Below are positions 43,770 through 52,102 of a stretch of DNA of 64,000 nt, piece by piece (within the stretch, counting starts at the first letter, position 1; each line of letters opens with the position of its first letter). The notes under the pieces were generated by a model that was not told the DNA's origin, did no database searches, and saw only the letters and a program-made list of their open reading frames with translations. The DNA is taken from assembly GCA_016708585.1 (NCBI GenBank), contig JADJFK010000010.1:1-64000 (forward strand), given 5' to 3'. A program made the translations under genes and the position numbers. This DNA comes from Sulfuritalea sp. Its GTDB lineage: Bacteria > Pseudomonadota > Gammaproteobacteria > Burkholderiales > Rhodocyclaceae.

Positions 43770-43814
43770 GTTATCAAATGGTCAGGATTCTTCGCGATTT
43801 GATCATTTGGTAAC
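43770..43814. promoter_or_regulatory. Inverted-repeat upstream activating site
   Basis: GTTATCAAATGGTC (43770-43783) and GATCATTTGGTAAC (43801-43814) are inverted copies with 12 of 14 matches. They lie 66-110 bp upstream of the -24 element, the usual place for XylR/DmpR-class enhancers. Confidence 0.6.
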
Positions 43815-43845
43815 ATCGTGAGGCCTGCACCCGTCGCCAGCCGAG

Positions 43846-45525
43846 TCATGCGACGTCAAGATTGTGCTTCTTCATGCGATAGGCGAACTGCGGGCGGGTC
43901 ATGCCCAGCATGCGCGCGGCGGAACTGTAGTTGCCCTTGCTGCGCTCGACGGCGGCCTTGAGCAGGACGCTCTCGACATCGTCGAGGCTGACCTGGTTCT
44001 TCAGCACATAGTCGAGGAAGTCGTTCACGGTGCCCGCGTCGCGCTTGAGTACGCTGCCGTCCCTGGCCAGCGCAGTCAGTTGCTGCTTCTTGACTTCCGA
44101 CGTCACCGAGGGAAACAGGTCGGCCAGGTCGATGCGTCCGCCGCTGGGGGCCAGGATGACGCCGCGCTCGATGACGTTCTCCAGCTCCCGCACATTGCCC
44201 GGCCAGCTGTATTGCTTCAGCGCATGCATGGCCTGGTCGGTAATGCCCAGCACCTTCTTGCTGTGGCGCACCAGGTATTTCTCGAGGAAACGCTGGGCCA
44301 GCAGGGCGATATCCTCCTTGCGTTCGCGCAGGGGCGGAATGGTCACCGGGTAGATATTCAGGCGATAGTAGAGATCCCTGCGGAAACGCCCCTCCTCCAC
44401 CGCTTGCGCCAGGTCGACGTTGGTCGCGGCGACAACCCGCACGTCTACCTTGCGCGTGCGCGTATCGCCGATCCGTTCCAGTTCGCCTTCCTGCAGCACG
44501 CGCAAGAGCTTGGCTTGCGCCGACGCGGACAGTTCGCCGACTTCATCGAGAAACAAGGTGCCGCCGTGCGCCCGCTCGAAGCGACCGGGACGCGATTGCT
44601 GGGCGCCGGTAAAGGCGCCCTTCTCGATGCCGAACAACTCCGACTCGATCAACTGTTCCGGCAGGGCGGCGCAATTGACCGCGATCAGCGGGTGTTCGGC
44701 GCGGTTGCCGACCTTGTGCAGGGCGCGCGCGAACATCTCCTTGCCGACGCCGGTTTCTCCCAGCAGCAGCACGGTCACCTGGCTGTGCGCGGCGCGTTTG
44801 AGCAAGCCGGTGGCCTGCTTGAAGCCGGGCGAGACACCCACCAGGTCGTCGGTATCGAGATCGGTGTCGATCGAGTAGCGCAGGGACTGCACCTGGTCCT
44901 GCAGGGCCAGGATGTGATCCGCCACCGAGTCGGGTTCGAAATACTTCAGCTCGTCTTCGACCCCGACCCACTCGTCCGCGGGGCGACCGGTGATCTTGCA
45001 GCAGGGCGCGCCGGCGCCGGCGCATTGGGTTTCCCGGTAAAGGATGAACTTGCCCATCAGGGTGCTGGAATAGCCGCAGGCATATCCCACCGCCATCCAG
45101 CAGCAGGGATCGGGCGAGAGGCCGAAGAGCTGGATGTGGGCATCCGCCTCGAACGAGGCTGTCCAGGTGAATTCACCGAGGAGCACGCCTTTGGCGATAT
45201 CCATTTCCATGTGGTCGGTCGTGCCGCACACCATGCCTTCCAGCATGTGCAGCGCCGGGCCGGTGGCAAGCAGCTCGGTGGGCGACGCGTCGGGATAGAG
45301 TTTGCGCGCCCACCCGGCATCGCGCGCACCCGAGGCGTAGCCCATGCGCACCAGCACGCCGCGCGCGCGGTCGACGCCGAGCGAATCGATGAGTTCCTTG
45401 CGCAGCGCGGTCATCGCCGCGCCATGGAGCAGCACCATGCGCGATTCGCCCAGCCAGATGTGGCCGCTGTCGAAGGCGAAACGCAGGCGCGCGGCAAGGT
45501 CGCCCACCGCTATCGGCTGCTCCAT
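43846..45525 (-). CDS. Sigma54-dependent activator, XylR/DmpR type with V4R domain
   Basis: 559 residues from ATG 45525. An N-terminal aromatic-sensing XylR_N region (about 10-120) is followed by V4R (about 130-205, with the CAGAGAPCCKITG cysteine cluster), a linker, the AAA+ domain (GETGVGKE Walker A, GAFTGA sigma54-contact loop, GGTLFLDEVGE Walker B), and a Fis-type HTH (KGNYSSAARMLGMTRPQFAYRMKKH). In this class aromatic ligand binding relieves inhibition of the ATPase. It lies just upstream of the p-cresol operon on the same strand, so p-cresol or a relative is the likely effector. Confidence 0.92.
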   Translation of the reverse strand: MEQPIAVGDLAARLRFAFDSGHIWLGESRMVLLHGAAMTALRKELIDSLGVDRARGVLVRMGYASGARDAGWARKLYPDASPTELLATGPALHMLEGMVCGTTDHMEMDIAKGVLLGEFTWTASFEADAHIQLFGLSPDPCCWMAVGYACGYSSTLMGKFILYRETQCAGAGAPCCKITGRPADEWVGVEDELKYFEPDSVADHILALQDQVQSLRYSIDTDLDTDDLVGVSPGFKQATGLLKRAAHSQVTVLLLGETGVGKEMFARALHKVGNRAEHPLIAVNCAALPEQLIESELFGIEKGAFTGAQQSRPGRFERAHGGTLFLDEVGELSASAQAKLLRVLQEGELERIGDTRTRKVDVRVVAATNVDLAQAVEEGRFRRDLYYRLNIYPVTIPPLRERKEDIALLAQRFLEKYLVRHSKKVLGITDQAMHALKQYSWPGNVRELENVIERGVILAPSGGRIDLADLFPSVTSEVKKQQLTALARDGSVLKRDAGTVNDFLDYVLKNQVSLDDVESVLLKAAVERSKGNYSSAARMLGMTRPQFAYRMKKHNLDVA

Positions 45526-45726
45526 CGTCGCTTGCGACTGTCTGCTCGTCTCCACTCCGGCTCCCCCGCAAAAATTGTCGGCAACGGGGAACAATGGCAT
45601 CCCCGGCGCAGCACCTCTGAGGGCGCATTTTTGCCGGCGGATTTTGCGCCCGTCACGTGCGGAACGCAAGGCGGTCGCCCGCCGCCTGATGATCCGCGGC
45701 GGCGGGCCGGGCGCGGCCGGCAGACG

Positions 45727-46818
45727 TCAGGTATTCATCACCTTGATGCTGGGGAACTTGCTGGTGTGGTCCTTGGCCTTCTCGGCGATCTTGACCGCGA
45801 CGCGACGCGCGATGGTCTTGTAGATCGCCGTCGCCGCGCCGTCCGGATCGGCCTCGACGGTCGGCTTGCCGCCGTCCATCTGCATGCGGATCGCCATGTC
45901 GAGCGGCAACTCGCCGAGCATTTCCACGTTGTAATCCGTGGCCATCTTCTCGCCGCCGCCGGTACCGAAAATGTGCTCGGCGTGGCCGCACTTGGAGCAG
46001 ATGTGGATGCTCATGTTCTCGACGATGCCGAGGATCGGGATGCCGACCTTCTCGAACATCTTGAGCCCCTTGCGCGCGTCCAGCAGCGCGATGTCCTGCG
46101 GCGTGGTGACGATCACCGCGCCGGTCACCGGCACCTGCTGCGCCAGCGTCAGCTGGATGTCGCCGGTGCCGGGCGGCATGTCGATGACGAGGTAATCCAC
46201 ATCGCGCCAGCGCGTTTCGGTCAGCAGCTGGGTCAGCGCCTGGGTCACCATCGGGCCGCGCCAGACCATGGGTTGTTCCGGATCGATCAGGAAGCCGATC
46301 GACATCGCCTGGATGCCGTGCGCGTCCATCGGTTCGAGGCTCTTGCCGTCGGCGGACTCGGGCCGCCCGGTGGAGATGCCGAGCATGGTCGGCAGCGAGG
46401 GGCCGTAGATGTCGGCATCGAGCAGGCCGACATTGGCGCCTTCGGCCGACAGGGCCAGCGCCAGATTGACGGCCGTGGTCGACTTGCCGACGCCGCCCTT
46501 GCCGCTGGCCACGGCGATGATGTTCTTGACGCCGGGGATCAGCTTGACGCCCTTCTGCACGGCATGGGTCACGACCTTCGAAAACACGTTGGCGCTGATG
46601 TTGCCGATGCCGGGCAGCGTTTTCAGCGCGCCGATCACCGCATTGCGCAAGCCTTCGATCTGGCTTTTCGCCGGATAGCCGAGTTCGATGTCGAGCGAGA
46701 CATCGCTGCCGGTAATCTTGATGTTCTTGGCGCTGCGACTGGTGACGAGGTCCTTGCCGGTGTTGGGGTCGACGATTTCCTTGAGCGCGGTCTGGATGCT
46801 TTGTTCTGTGATGGACAT
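45727..46818 (-). CDS. apbC: Iron-sulfur cluster carrier ATPase ApbC/Mrp
   Basis: 363 residues from ATG 46818. An N-terminal MIP18/DUF59 domain (about 1-85) precedes the MRP P-loop domain: VASGKGGVGKSTTAVNLALAL (deviant Walker A), DADIYGPSLPTMLG and the CSKCGH pair that binds the transferred cluster. It carries [4Fe-4S] clusters to target proteins. An IscR-like palindrome lies 73-97 bp upstream. It is divergent from metG. Confidence 0.95.
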   Translation of the reverse strand: MSITEQSIQTALKEIVDPNTGKDLVTSRSAKNIKITGSDVSLDIELGYPAKSQIEGLRNAVIGALKTLPGIGNISANVFSKVVTHAVQKGVKLIPGVKNIIAVASGKGGVGKSTTAVNLALALSAEGANVGLLDADIYGPSLPTMLGISTGRPESADGKSLEPMDAHGIQAMSIGFLIDPEQPMVWRGPMVTQALTQLLTETRWRDVDYLVIDMPPGTGDIQLTLAQQVPVTGAVIVTTPQDIALLDARKGLKMFEKVGIPILGIVENMSIHICSKCGHAEHIFGTGGGEKMATDYNVEMLGELPLDMAIRMQMDGGKPTVEADPDGAATAIYKTIARRVAVKIAEKAKDHTSKFPSIKVMNT

Positions 46819-46890
46819 GAAAGGCCTTTTTGCTGACAAAGTGGGCAGGAGAGAATCAGGTTGCGAATTATCACGCGGAACAGACGCACC

Positions 46891-46915
46891 ATATCCGAGT
46901 AATTTAGTCGGGATT
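46891..46915. promoter_or_regulatory. IscR type-1-like binding site upstream of apbC
   Basis: ATATCCGAGTAATTTAGTCG then GGATT matches about 21 of 25 positions of the E. coli type-1 IscR consensus, as recalled. The arms CCGAGT/AGTCGG are nearly palindromic. Position upstream of an Fe-S carrier gene makes sense: IscR senses Fe-S status. Confidence 0.5.
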
Positions 46916-46984
46916 ATATATCAGGTTCGGCTGATGTGCCAGCTTCACGGCGAACGCCCGCGGAGACCCGTCGCCACCTTGTCG

Positions 46985-47010
46985 AAAAGTCGGCGCGGAC
47001 GACACGGCGC
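46985..47010 (+). repeat. Dispersed 26-bp repeat, intergenic copy before metG
   Basis: AAAAGTCGGCGCGGACGACA then CGGCGC, one of the two copies outside coding sequence; 92 bp before the metG start. Confidence 0.6.
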
Positions 47011-47102
47011 CGCGTCCCGCCTGCCTGCCGGCCCAAGTACAATGCACCCCTTCAGTTGCGGCGGGTCACGCACCCGTCGCCGGCACCCGGAAAGCCCGCC
47101 CC

Positions 47103-49271
47103 ATGACCCGCAAGATCCTCGTCACCAGCGCCCTGCCCTATGCCAACGGCGCGATCCACCTCGGCCACCTGGTCGAGTACATCCAGACCGACATCTGGAC
47201 CCGCTTCCAGAAGATGCGCGGCCACGAGTGCTGGTATGTCTGCGCCGACGACACCCACGGCACGCCGATCATGCTGCGCGCCGAGAAGGAGGGCATCACG
47301 CCCGAACAGCTGATCGCCCGCGTCCATGCCGAGCATTCGCGGGATTTTGCCGGCTTCCATGTGGCCTTCGACAACTACCACACGACGCATTCCGACGAGA
47401 CGCGGCACTATTCCGAGGACATCTACGGCAAGCTCAAGGCCGCCGGCCTGATCGAAGTGCGCGCGATCGAGCAGTTCTACGACCCGGTCAAGGCCATGTT
47501 CCTGCCCGACCGCTTCATCAAGGGCGAGTGCCCCAAGTGCGGGGCCAAGGACCAGTACGGCGACGCCTGTGAATCCTGCGGCGCGGCCTACGCGCCGACC
47601 GAGTTGAAGAACCCGTATTCGGCCGTGTCCGGCGCCAAGCCGGAGCTTCGCTCCTCGGACCACTACTTCTTCAAGCTCTCCGACCCGCGCTGCCAGGAGT
47701 TTTTGCGCCGCGCCACGCGCGCCGTTTGCGAGAACCAGCCCGAGGCGATCAACAAGCTGCAGGAATGGCTGGGCGAACCCGGCGAGAACAAGCTCACCGA
47801 CTGGGACATCTCGCGCGATGCGCCTTACTTCGGCTTCGAGATCCCGGGTGCGCCGGGGAAATTCTTTTACGTCTGGCTCGATGCGCCGATCGGCTACATG
47901 GGCTCCTTCAAGAACCTGTGCCAGAAAAAGGGCCTCGACTTCGACGCCTTCTGGGGCAAGGGCTCGACGGCCGAGCTCTACCACTTCATCGGCAAGGACA
48001 TCCTCTATTTTCACGCCCTGTTCTGGCCGGCGGAACTGGAACACGCCGGCTATCGGATACCGACCAGCGTCTTCGCCCACGGCTTCCTGACGGTGGATGG
48101 CGCCAAGATGAGCAAGTCGCGCGGCACCTTCATCACCGCCGAGTCATATCTCGCGCAGGGCCTCAACCCGGAATGGCTGCGCTACTACTTCGCCGCCAAG
48201 CTCAACGGCACGATGGAGGACATCGACCTCAACCTCGACGACTTCGTCAGCCGGGTCAATTCCGACCTGGTCGGCAAGTACATCAACATCGCCAGTCGCG
48301 CCGCCGGCTTCATCGCCAAACGCTTCGGCGGCAAGCTCGATGCGCGGCACCTCAACGAAACCTTCCGTGCCGAGTTGCCGGGTCTGATCGAAGCCGGCGA
48401 AGAAATCGCCGCTAACTACGAGGCGCGCGACTACGCCCGCGCGCTGCGCCGGGTGATGGCGCTGGCCGACCAGGTCAACCAGTACGTGGACAAGAACCAA
48501 CCCTGGCAACTGGCCAAGCAGGAAGGCCAGGACGCCAAACTGCACGAGGTCTGCTCGCTGCTGATCAACGCCTTCCGCCTGCTCACCATCTACCTCAAGC
48601 CGGTACTGCCCAAGCTGGCGCAACGTGCCGAGGAATTTCTCAACGTGGCGCCGCTGCACTGGGCCGATGCCGGCCACCTGCTGCCGCCGGCGCACCTGAT
48701 CAACGCCTACGAGCACCTGATGCAGCGCATCGACCCGAAACAGGTCGAGGCCCTGGTGGCAGCCAATCGCGAGTCGCTGGCGCCCGCCGCGCAGTCCGCC
48801 GTATCTCCGGCGCCGACTTCTGCGGAACCGCAGTCGCCGCAGCGCCGCGCCCAGCATCAGCAGGCGACCGCTGCCCCCCCTCCCCAACCCTCCCCCGCGG
48901 GGGGGGAGGGAGCAAGCGGCGGCGCGTTCGCGCCGGTTATCGGGATTGACGACTTCGCCAGGGTCGACCTGCGCATCGCGCGCATCGCCGACGCGCAGCA
49001 CGTCGAGGGCGCCGACAAGTTGATCCGCCTGACGCTGGACCTCGGCGCGGACGGCACGCGCAATGTCTTCGCCGGCATAAAATCGGCCTACGATCCGGCG
49101 CAACTGGTCGGCCGCCTCACCGTCATGGTCGCCAACCTCGCGCCGCGCAAGATGAAGTTCGGCATGAGCGAGGGCATGGTGCTGGCGGCATCCGACGATG
49201 GCGGCAAGACACCGGGGTTGTTCCTGCTCTCGCCCGACAGCGGCGCAACCCCCGGAATGAAGGTGAAATGA
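47103..49271 (+). CDS. metG: Methionyl-tRNA synthetase with C-terminal tRNA-binding domain
   Basis: 722 residues. ANGAIHLGHLVEY (HIGH), DGAKMSKSRGTF (KMSKS) and the zinc knuckle CPKCGAKDQYGDACESCG are intact; residues about 615-722 form the OB-fold tRNA-binding (EMAPII-like) domain (FARVDLRIARIADAQHVEGADKLI). The linker (about 557-615) is unusual: it holds a reverse copy of the dispersed repeat (AVSPAPTSAE) and a REP-like palindrome read as PPPQPSPAGGEGAS. Both keep the frame. The stop overlaps the acylphosphatase start. Confidence 0.95.
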   Translation: MTRKILVTSALPYANGAIHLGHLVEYIQTDIWTRFQKMRGHECWYVCADDTHGTPIMLRAEKEGITPEQLIARVHAEHSRDFAGFHVAFDNYHTTHSDETRHYSEDIYGKLKAAGLIEVRAIEQFYDPVKAMFLPDRFIKGECPKCGAKDQYGDACESCGAAYAPTELKNPYSAVSGAKPELRSSDHYFFKLSDPRCQEFLRRATRAVCENQPEAINKLQEWLGEPGENKLTDWDISRDAPYFGFEIPGAPGKFFYVWLDAPIGYMGSFKNLCQKKGLDFDAFWGKGSTAELYHFIGKDILYFHALFWPAELEHAGYRIPTSVFAHGFLTVDGAKMSKSRGTFITAESYLAQGLNPEWLRYYFAAKLNGTMEDIDLNLDDFVSRVNSDLVGKYINIASRAAGFIAKRFGGKLDARHLNETFRAELPGLIEAGEEIAANYEARDYARALRRVMALADQVNQYVDKNQPWQLAKQEGQDAKLHEVCSLLINAFRLLTIYLKPVLPKLAQRAEEFLNVAPLHWADAGHLLPPAHLINAYEHLMQRIDPKQVEALVAANRESLAPAAQSAVSPAPTSAEPQSPQRRAQHQQATAAPPPQPSPAGGEGASGGAFAPVIGIDDFARVDLRIARIADAQHVEGADKLIRLTLDLGADGTRNVFAGIKSAYDPAQLVGRLTVMVANLAPRKMKFGMSEGMVLAASDDGGKTPGLFLLSPDSGATPGMKVK
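48797..48821 (-). repeat. Dispersed 26-bp repeat, reverse copy in the metG linker
   Basis: Reverse strand AGAAGTCGGCGCCGGAGATA then CGGCG. In metG it is read backwards as VSPAPTS in the flexible linker before the tRNA-binding domain. Confidence 0.55.
48873..48912. repeat. REP-like palindrome in frame in metG
   Basis: CCCCCCTCCCCAACCCTCCC then CCGCGGGGGGGAGGGAG forms a GC-rich hairpin with CCCTCCCCCGC pairing GCGGGGGGAGGG. The layout matches the CCCTCTCCCC...GGGGAGAGGG class of proteobacterial REP sequences, usually intergenic. Here it encodes PPPQPSPAGGEG in the metG linker. Confidence 0.6.
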
Positions 49272-49546
49272 CCCAGGTTGTTCGCCGCCTGCTCATCCGC
49301 GGCGTCGTGCAGGGCGTCGGTTTTCGTTATTCGATGCTGGCGCAGGCACGCCTGCTCGGCATCACGGGCTGGGTGCGCAACCGCCGCGACGGCCGCGTCG
49401 AGGCGGTGGTTGCCGGCGATCCCGGGCAGGTCGAGGCCATGCTGGCCTGGAGCCACATCGGGCCCGCCGGAAGCAGCGTGGACGAACTGGTCGCCGAACC
49501 CGCCACCGGCGAATTCCTGGATTTCGGGTTGCGGCCAACTGCCTGA
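49268..49546 (+). CDS. acyP: Acylphosphatase
   Basis: 92 residues, the usual size. LIRGVVQGVGFRYSM contains the phosphate-binding loop and catalytic Arg, and GWVRNRRDGRVEAVV the catalytic Asn. It hydrolyses acyl phosphates. ATGA overlap with metG (49268-49271). Confidence 0.93.
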   Translation: MTQVVRRLLIRGVVQGVGFRYSMLAQARLLGITGWVRNRRDGRVEAVVAGDPGQVEAMLAWSHIGPAGSSVDELVAEPATGEFLDFGLRPTA

Positions 49547-49675
49547 ATACAGCCGTAATCTGTCCGGCGCAAACTTCGCTCCCGAGGGGGTTTACCCTGT
49601 CAATTCCACCCTATTCGCCCGCCTCGCGTGCGTTAAGTTCAGCCATCCGAAACCATCCGTAGAACCATTGCCATC

Positions 49676-49933
49676 ATGAGCACCACCACCACCTGGAGCG
49701 ACGAGGCCATCACCGCCAAGATTCGGGAAATCGCCAAAACCACCTTCGGCCTGGACCTGCCGGACAGCGGCCTGCCCATAAAGGACTCGGGGCTGGACTC
49801 GCTGGCGCTGATCGACATCGTGATGGGACTGGAAGAAGCCTTCGGCTGCCAGTTGCCGCTGGAGCGGCTGCCGGCAAACCCGACGGTCAACGACTTCGTG
49901 GCCCTGGCGCAGGTGAGCCTGGCACAGCAGTGA
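49676..49933 (+). CDS. Acyl carrier protein of the DSF-like locus
   Basis: 85 residues. The phosphopantetheine site is Ser42 in DSGLDSLALIDIVM; the rest has the ACP four-helix pattern (acidic helix II, LEEAFGCQLPLERL). It is not the housekeeping acpP, which is normally in the fab cluster and has a different sequence. The stop overlaps the start of the ketoacyl synthase, so the two make a coupled pair that probably supplies acyl-ACP to the RpfF-like enzyme. Confidence 0.88.
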   Translation: MSTTTTWSDEAITAKIREIAKTTFGLDLPDSGLPIKDSGLDSLALIDIVMGLEEAFGCQLPLERLPANPTVNDFVALAQVSLAQQ

Positions 49934-51159
49934 AAAAGGAGGTCGTCGTCACCGGCCTGGGCTTCGTTTCGCCCATCGGCCAATCCGCCGCCGAGGTGCT
50001 CGACCACCTGCTCGCGGTCCGCTCCGGCATCAGCCTCTGGTCGGCTGACGGCTTCACCAAGACCTTCCCGGCCGGCATCGTCCGCGGTGATTTCGACGAT
50101 CACTTCGAAAAGAAGGACCTGCCCTACCTGGATCGGATCACGAAAATGAGCGTCGCCGCCGCGGAGCAGGCCCTGGCCGACGCCGGCCTGCCGCGAGGCC
50201 TGGACGAGCCCGGTCCGCGCGCGGGAATTTTTGCGGGCACCGTCAGCGGCGGCGCCGAAACCCAAACCCAGTGGCTGCGCGACTTTTCCGCCGGGGGCAA
50301 GCAAACCGCCCGGCCCTTCACCCTCATGGCCGGCATGCACAACGCCCCGGCCGCCTGGATTTCGATCCGCCACCGGATCGTCGGCCCCGTGATCACCCAT
50401 ACCTCGGCCTGCTCATCTTCCGGCGCGGCGATCGGCGACGCGCTGCGCTGGATCCGTAACGGCGACCTCGACCTGGCGATCGCCGGCGGCTGCGAGGCCA
50501 CGCTCAATGCCCCGGTCATGGGCGCCTGGGACGGCTTGCGGGCCCTGGCCCGGCCCGATACCGAGGATGTCGGGCGCAGTTGCCGGCCGTTTTCCCGCAG
50601 CCGCTCCGGACTGGTACTCGCCGAGGGTGCGGTGTTCTTCGTACTCGAATCCGCGGAACACGCCGCTGCGCGCGGCGCCCGTGTCCACGCGACGCTGTCC
50701 GGTTACGGCATCGCCTGCGATGCCTACCACGTAGGGTCCCCGCATTCGCGCGGACAGACCGCCGCCATCGCGGCCGCCCTGCACGATGCCGGCCTGCGCC
50801 CGTCCGACCTGTCCTATATCAACGCCCATGCCACCGCGACACCGACCGGCGACCCGGTGGAAGCGGCATCCCTGCGCGAAGCCCTTGGCGATGCTGCCGA
50901 CGCCGTGCCCGTCAGCAGCACCAAGGCCCAGCACGGGCACATGCTGGGCGCCGCCAGCGCCATGGAGCTCGGGGTCTGCATCCTCGCCATGCAGCATGAT
51001 TTTCTGCCGGCGACCGCCTTTCTCGACGACATCGATCCGGTCTGCGCGCTCCGCCATGTCCCGGGCGCGGCCGAACGGGGTGTGCAAATTCGCCACACAT
51101 TGAGCCTGAGCGCCGGTTTCGGCGGCACAAACACCGCCCTCGTGCTCAGCAAGCGGTAA
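49930..51159 (+). CDS. Beta-ketoacyl-ACP synthase (FabF/KAS II type)
   Basis: 409 residues from a GTG at 49930 overlapping the ACP stop. The Cys-His-His triad is Cys161 (HTSACSSSG), His300 (YINAHATATPTGD) and His337 (KAQHGHMLGAAS). It condenses acyl and malonyl thioesters. The sequence is more divergent than a housekeeping FabF (VITHTSACSSSGAAIGDAL) and it pairs with a private ACP, so a dedicated product is likely. 31 bp before the RpfF-like gene. Confidence 0.9.
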   Translation: MKKEVVVTGLGFVSPIGQSAAEVLDHLLAVRSGISLWSADGFTKTFPAGIVRGDFDDHFEKKDLPYLDRITKMSVAAAEQALADAGLPRGLDEPGPRAGIFAGTVSGGAETQTQWLRDFSAGGKQTARPFTLMAGMHNAPAAWISIRHRIVGPVITHTSACSSSGAAIGDALRWIRNGDLDLAIAGGCEATLNAPVMGAWDGLRALARPDTEDVGRSCRPFSRSRSGLVLAEGAVFFVLESAEHAAARGARVHATLSGYGIACDAYHVGSPHSRGQTAAIAAALHDAGLRPSDLSYINAHATATPTGDPVEAASLREALGDAADAVPVSSTKAQHGHMLGAASAMELGVCILAMQHDFLPATAFLDDIDPVCALRHVPGAAERGVQIRHTLSLSAGFGGTNTALVLSKR

Positions 51160-51190
51160 TATCCAGTCTCCATTTGTGGTTGGGCATGCC

Positions 51191-52102
51191 ATGGTGAAGA
51201 CCGCGTCCATTGCGCCGTACGTACCCCGGGAAGACAGCTCGCTGGCGACCCGGCTGGACAATTCGCTGGATACCCTCTGGGTTTCCCTGCAAGCCGTGCC
51301 CGGCCGGCCGCTCAACTTTTCGCCGGAACTGCTTTCCGGTTTCGAGCGGCTGCTGGACCGGATCGAAGGGAACGATTGGCACTGGCAGGAGGATTCGCGC
51401 GAGGGTCGCCTGCGCTACCTCGTGCTGAGCTCGAGCCATCCCCGCCATTTCGCCCTGGGCGGCGACCTCGCCTACTTCCAGTCCTGCATCGAAAGCGGCA
51501 ACGCCGGCGCGCTGCGCGCCTACTCGATGCGCTGCCTGGAGCTGGTGCGGCGGATATTCTCCGCGGCGCACGAGGTCACCACCGTCACCCTGGTCCAGGG
51601 GCGCGCCCTCGGCGGCGGCTTCGAAACGGCACTGAGCGCTACCCACTTGATCGCCGAGCGCGGCGCCGAATTCGGCTTTCCCGAAATAGCCTTCGGCACC
51701 TTCCCCTGCACCGGCGGCATGACACTGCTGTCCAACCGCATCGGGCTGCGGCGTGCCGCCGCCTTCATGCGCAATGCGCGCATCCATTCCGCCCCCGAGC
51801 TGCACGCCCAGGGCGTGGTGGATGAATTGTGCGAGCCCGGTGAAGGCCCGGCCGCCGCGCAGCGCTTCATCGCCGAGCACCGCCGCCGCTACAACGCCCG
51901 CATGGCCCTGCAGCGCGCCGAAGCGCGCATGGGCAGCTTCAACCTCGCAGAAATGCGCACCGTGGTCGAGGACTGGGTGGCGACGGCGATGGCGCTGTCC
52001 GCCGAGGAGCGCCGGGTGCTCGATACCCTGGTGCGCATGCAGGCGGCCGACGCCGGCGCCGCCGCGGTCACGCCACCGACTGCCCTGAAGCGTTCGGCTT
52101 AG
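51191..52102 (+). CDS. rpfF: DSF synthase RpfF-like enoyl-CoA hydratase homologue
   Basis: 303 residues from ATG 51191 (GTG at 51176 is possible). Crotonase fold with the RpfF pattern: LDNSLDTLWVSLQ, FALGGDLAYFQ, LVQGRALGGGFETALS and FGFPEIAFGTFP. The two catalytic acids, Glu141 and Glu161 of Xanthomonas RpfF (recalled), are Glu145 and Glu165 here with the same 20-residue spacing. RpfF dehydrates 3-hydroxyacyl-ACP and releases the cis-2-enoic fatty acid signal (DSF). It is convergent with an RpfC-like kinase, overlapping 35 bp at the 3' ends. Confidence 0.85.
   Translation: MVKTASIAPYVPREDSSLATRLDNSLDTLWVSLQAVPGRPLNFSPELLSGFERLLDRIEGNDWHWQEDSREGRLRYLVLSSSHPRHFALGGDLAYFQSCIESGNAGALRAYSMRCLELVRRIFSAAHEVTTVTLVQGRALGGGFETALSATHLIAERGAEFGFPEIAFGTFPCTGGMTLLSNRIGLRRAAAFMRNARIHSAPELHAQGVVDELCEPGEGPAAAQRFIAEHRRRYNARMALQRAEARMGSFNLAEMRTVVEDWVATAMALSAEERRVLDTLVRMQAADAGAAAVTPPTALKRSA

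Noticed and set aside
51191..52102. Ordinary enoyl-CoA hydratase
   Set aside because: The RpfF-specific blocks, spacing of the two Glu and the rpfC/rpfG neighbours favour a DSF synthase, though biochemical proof is absent.
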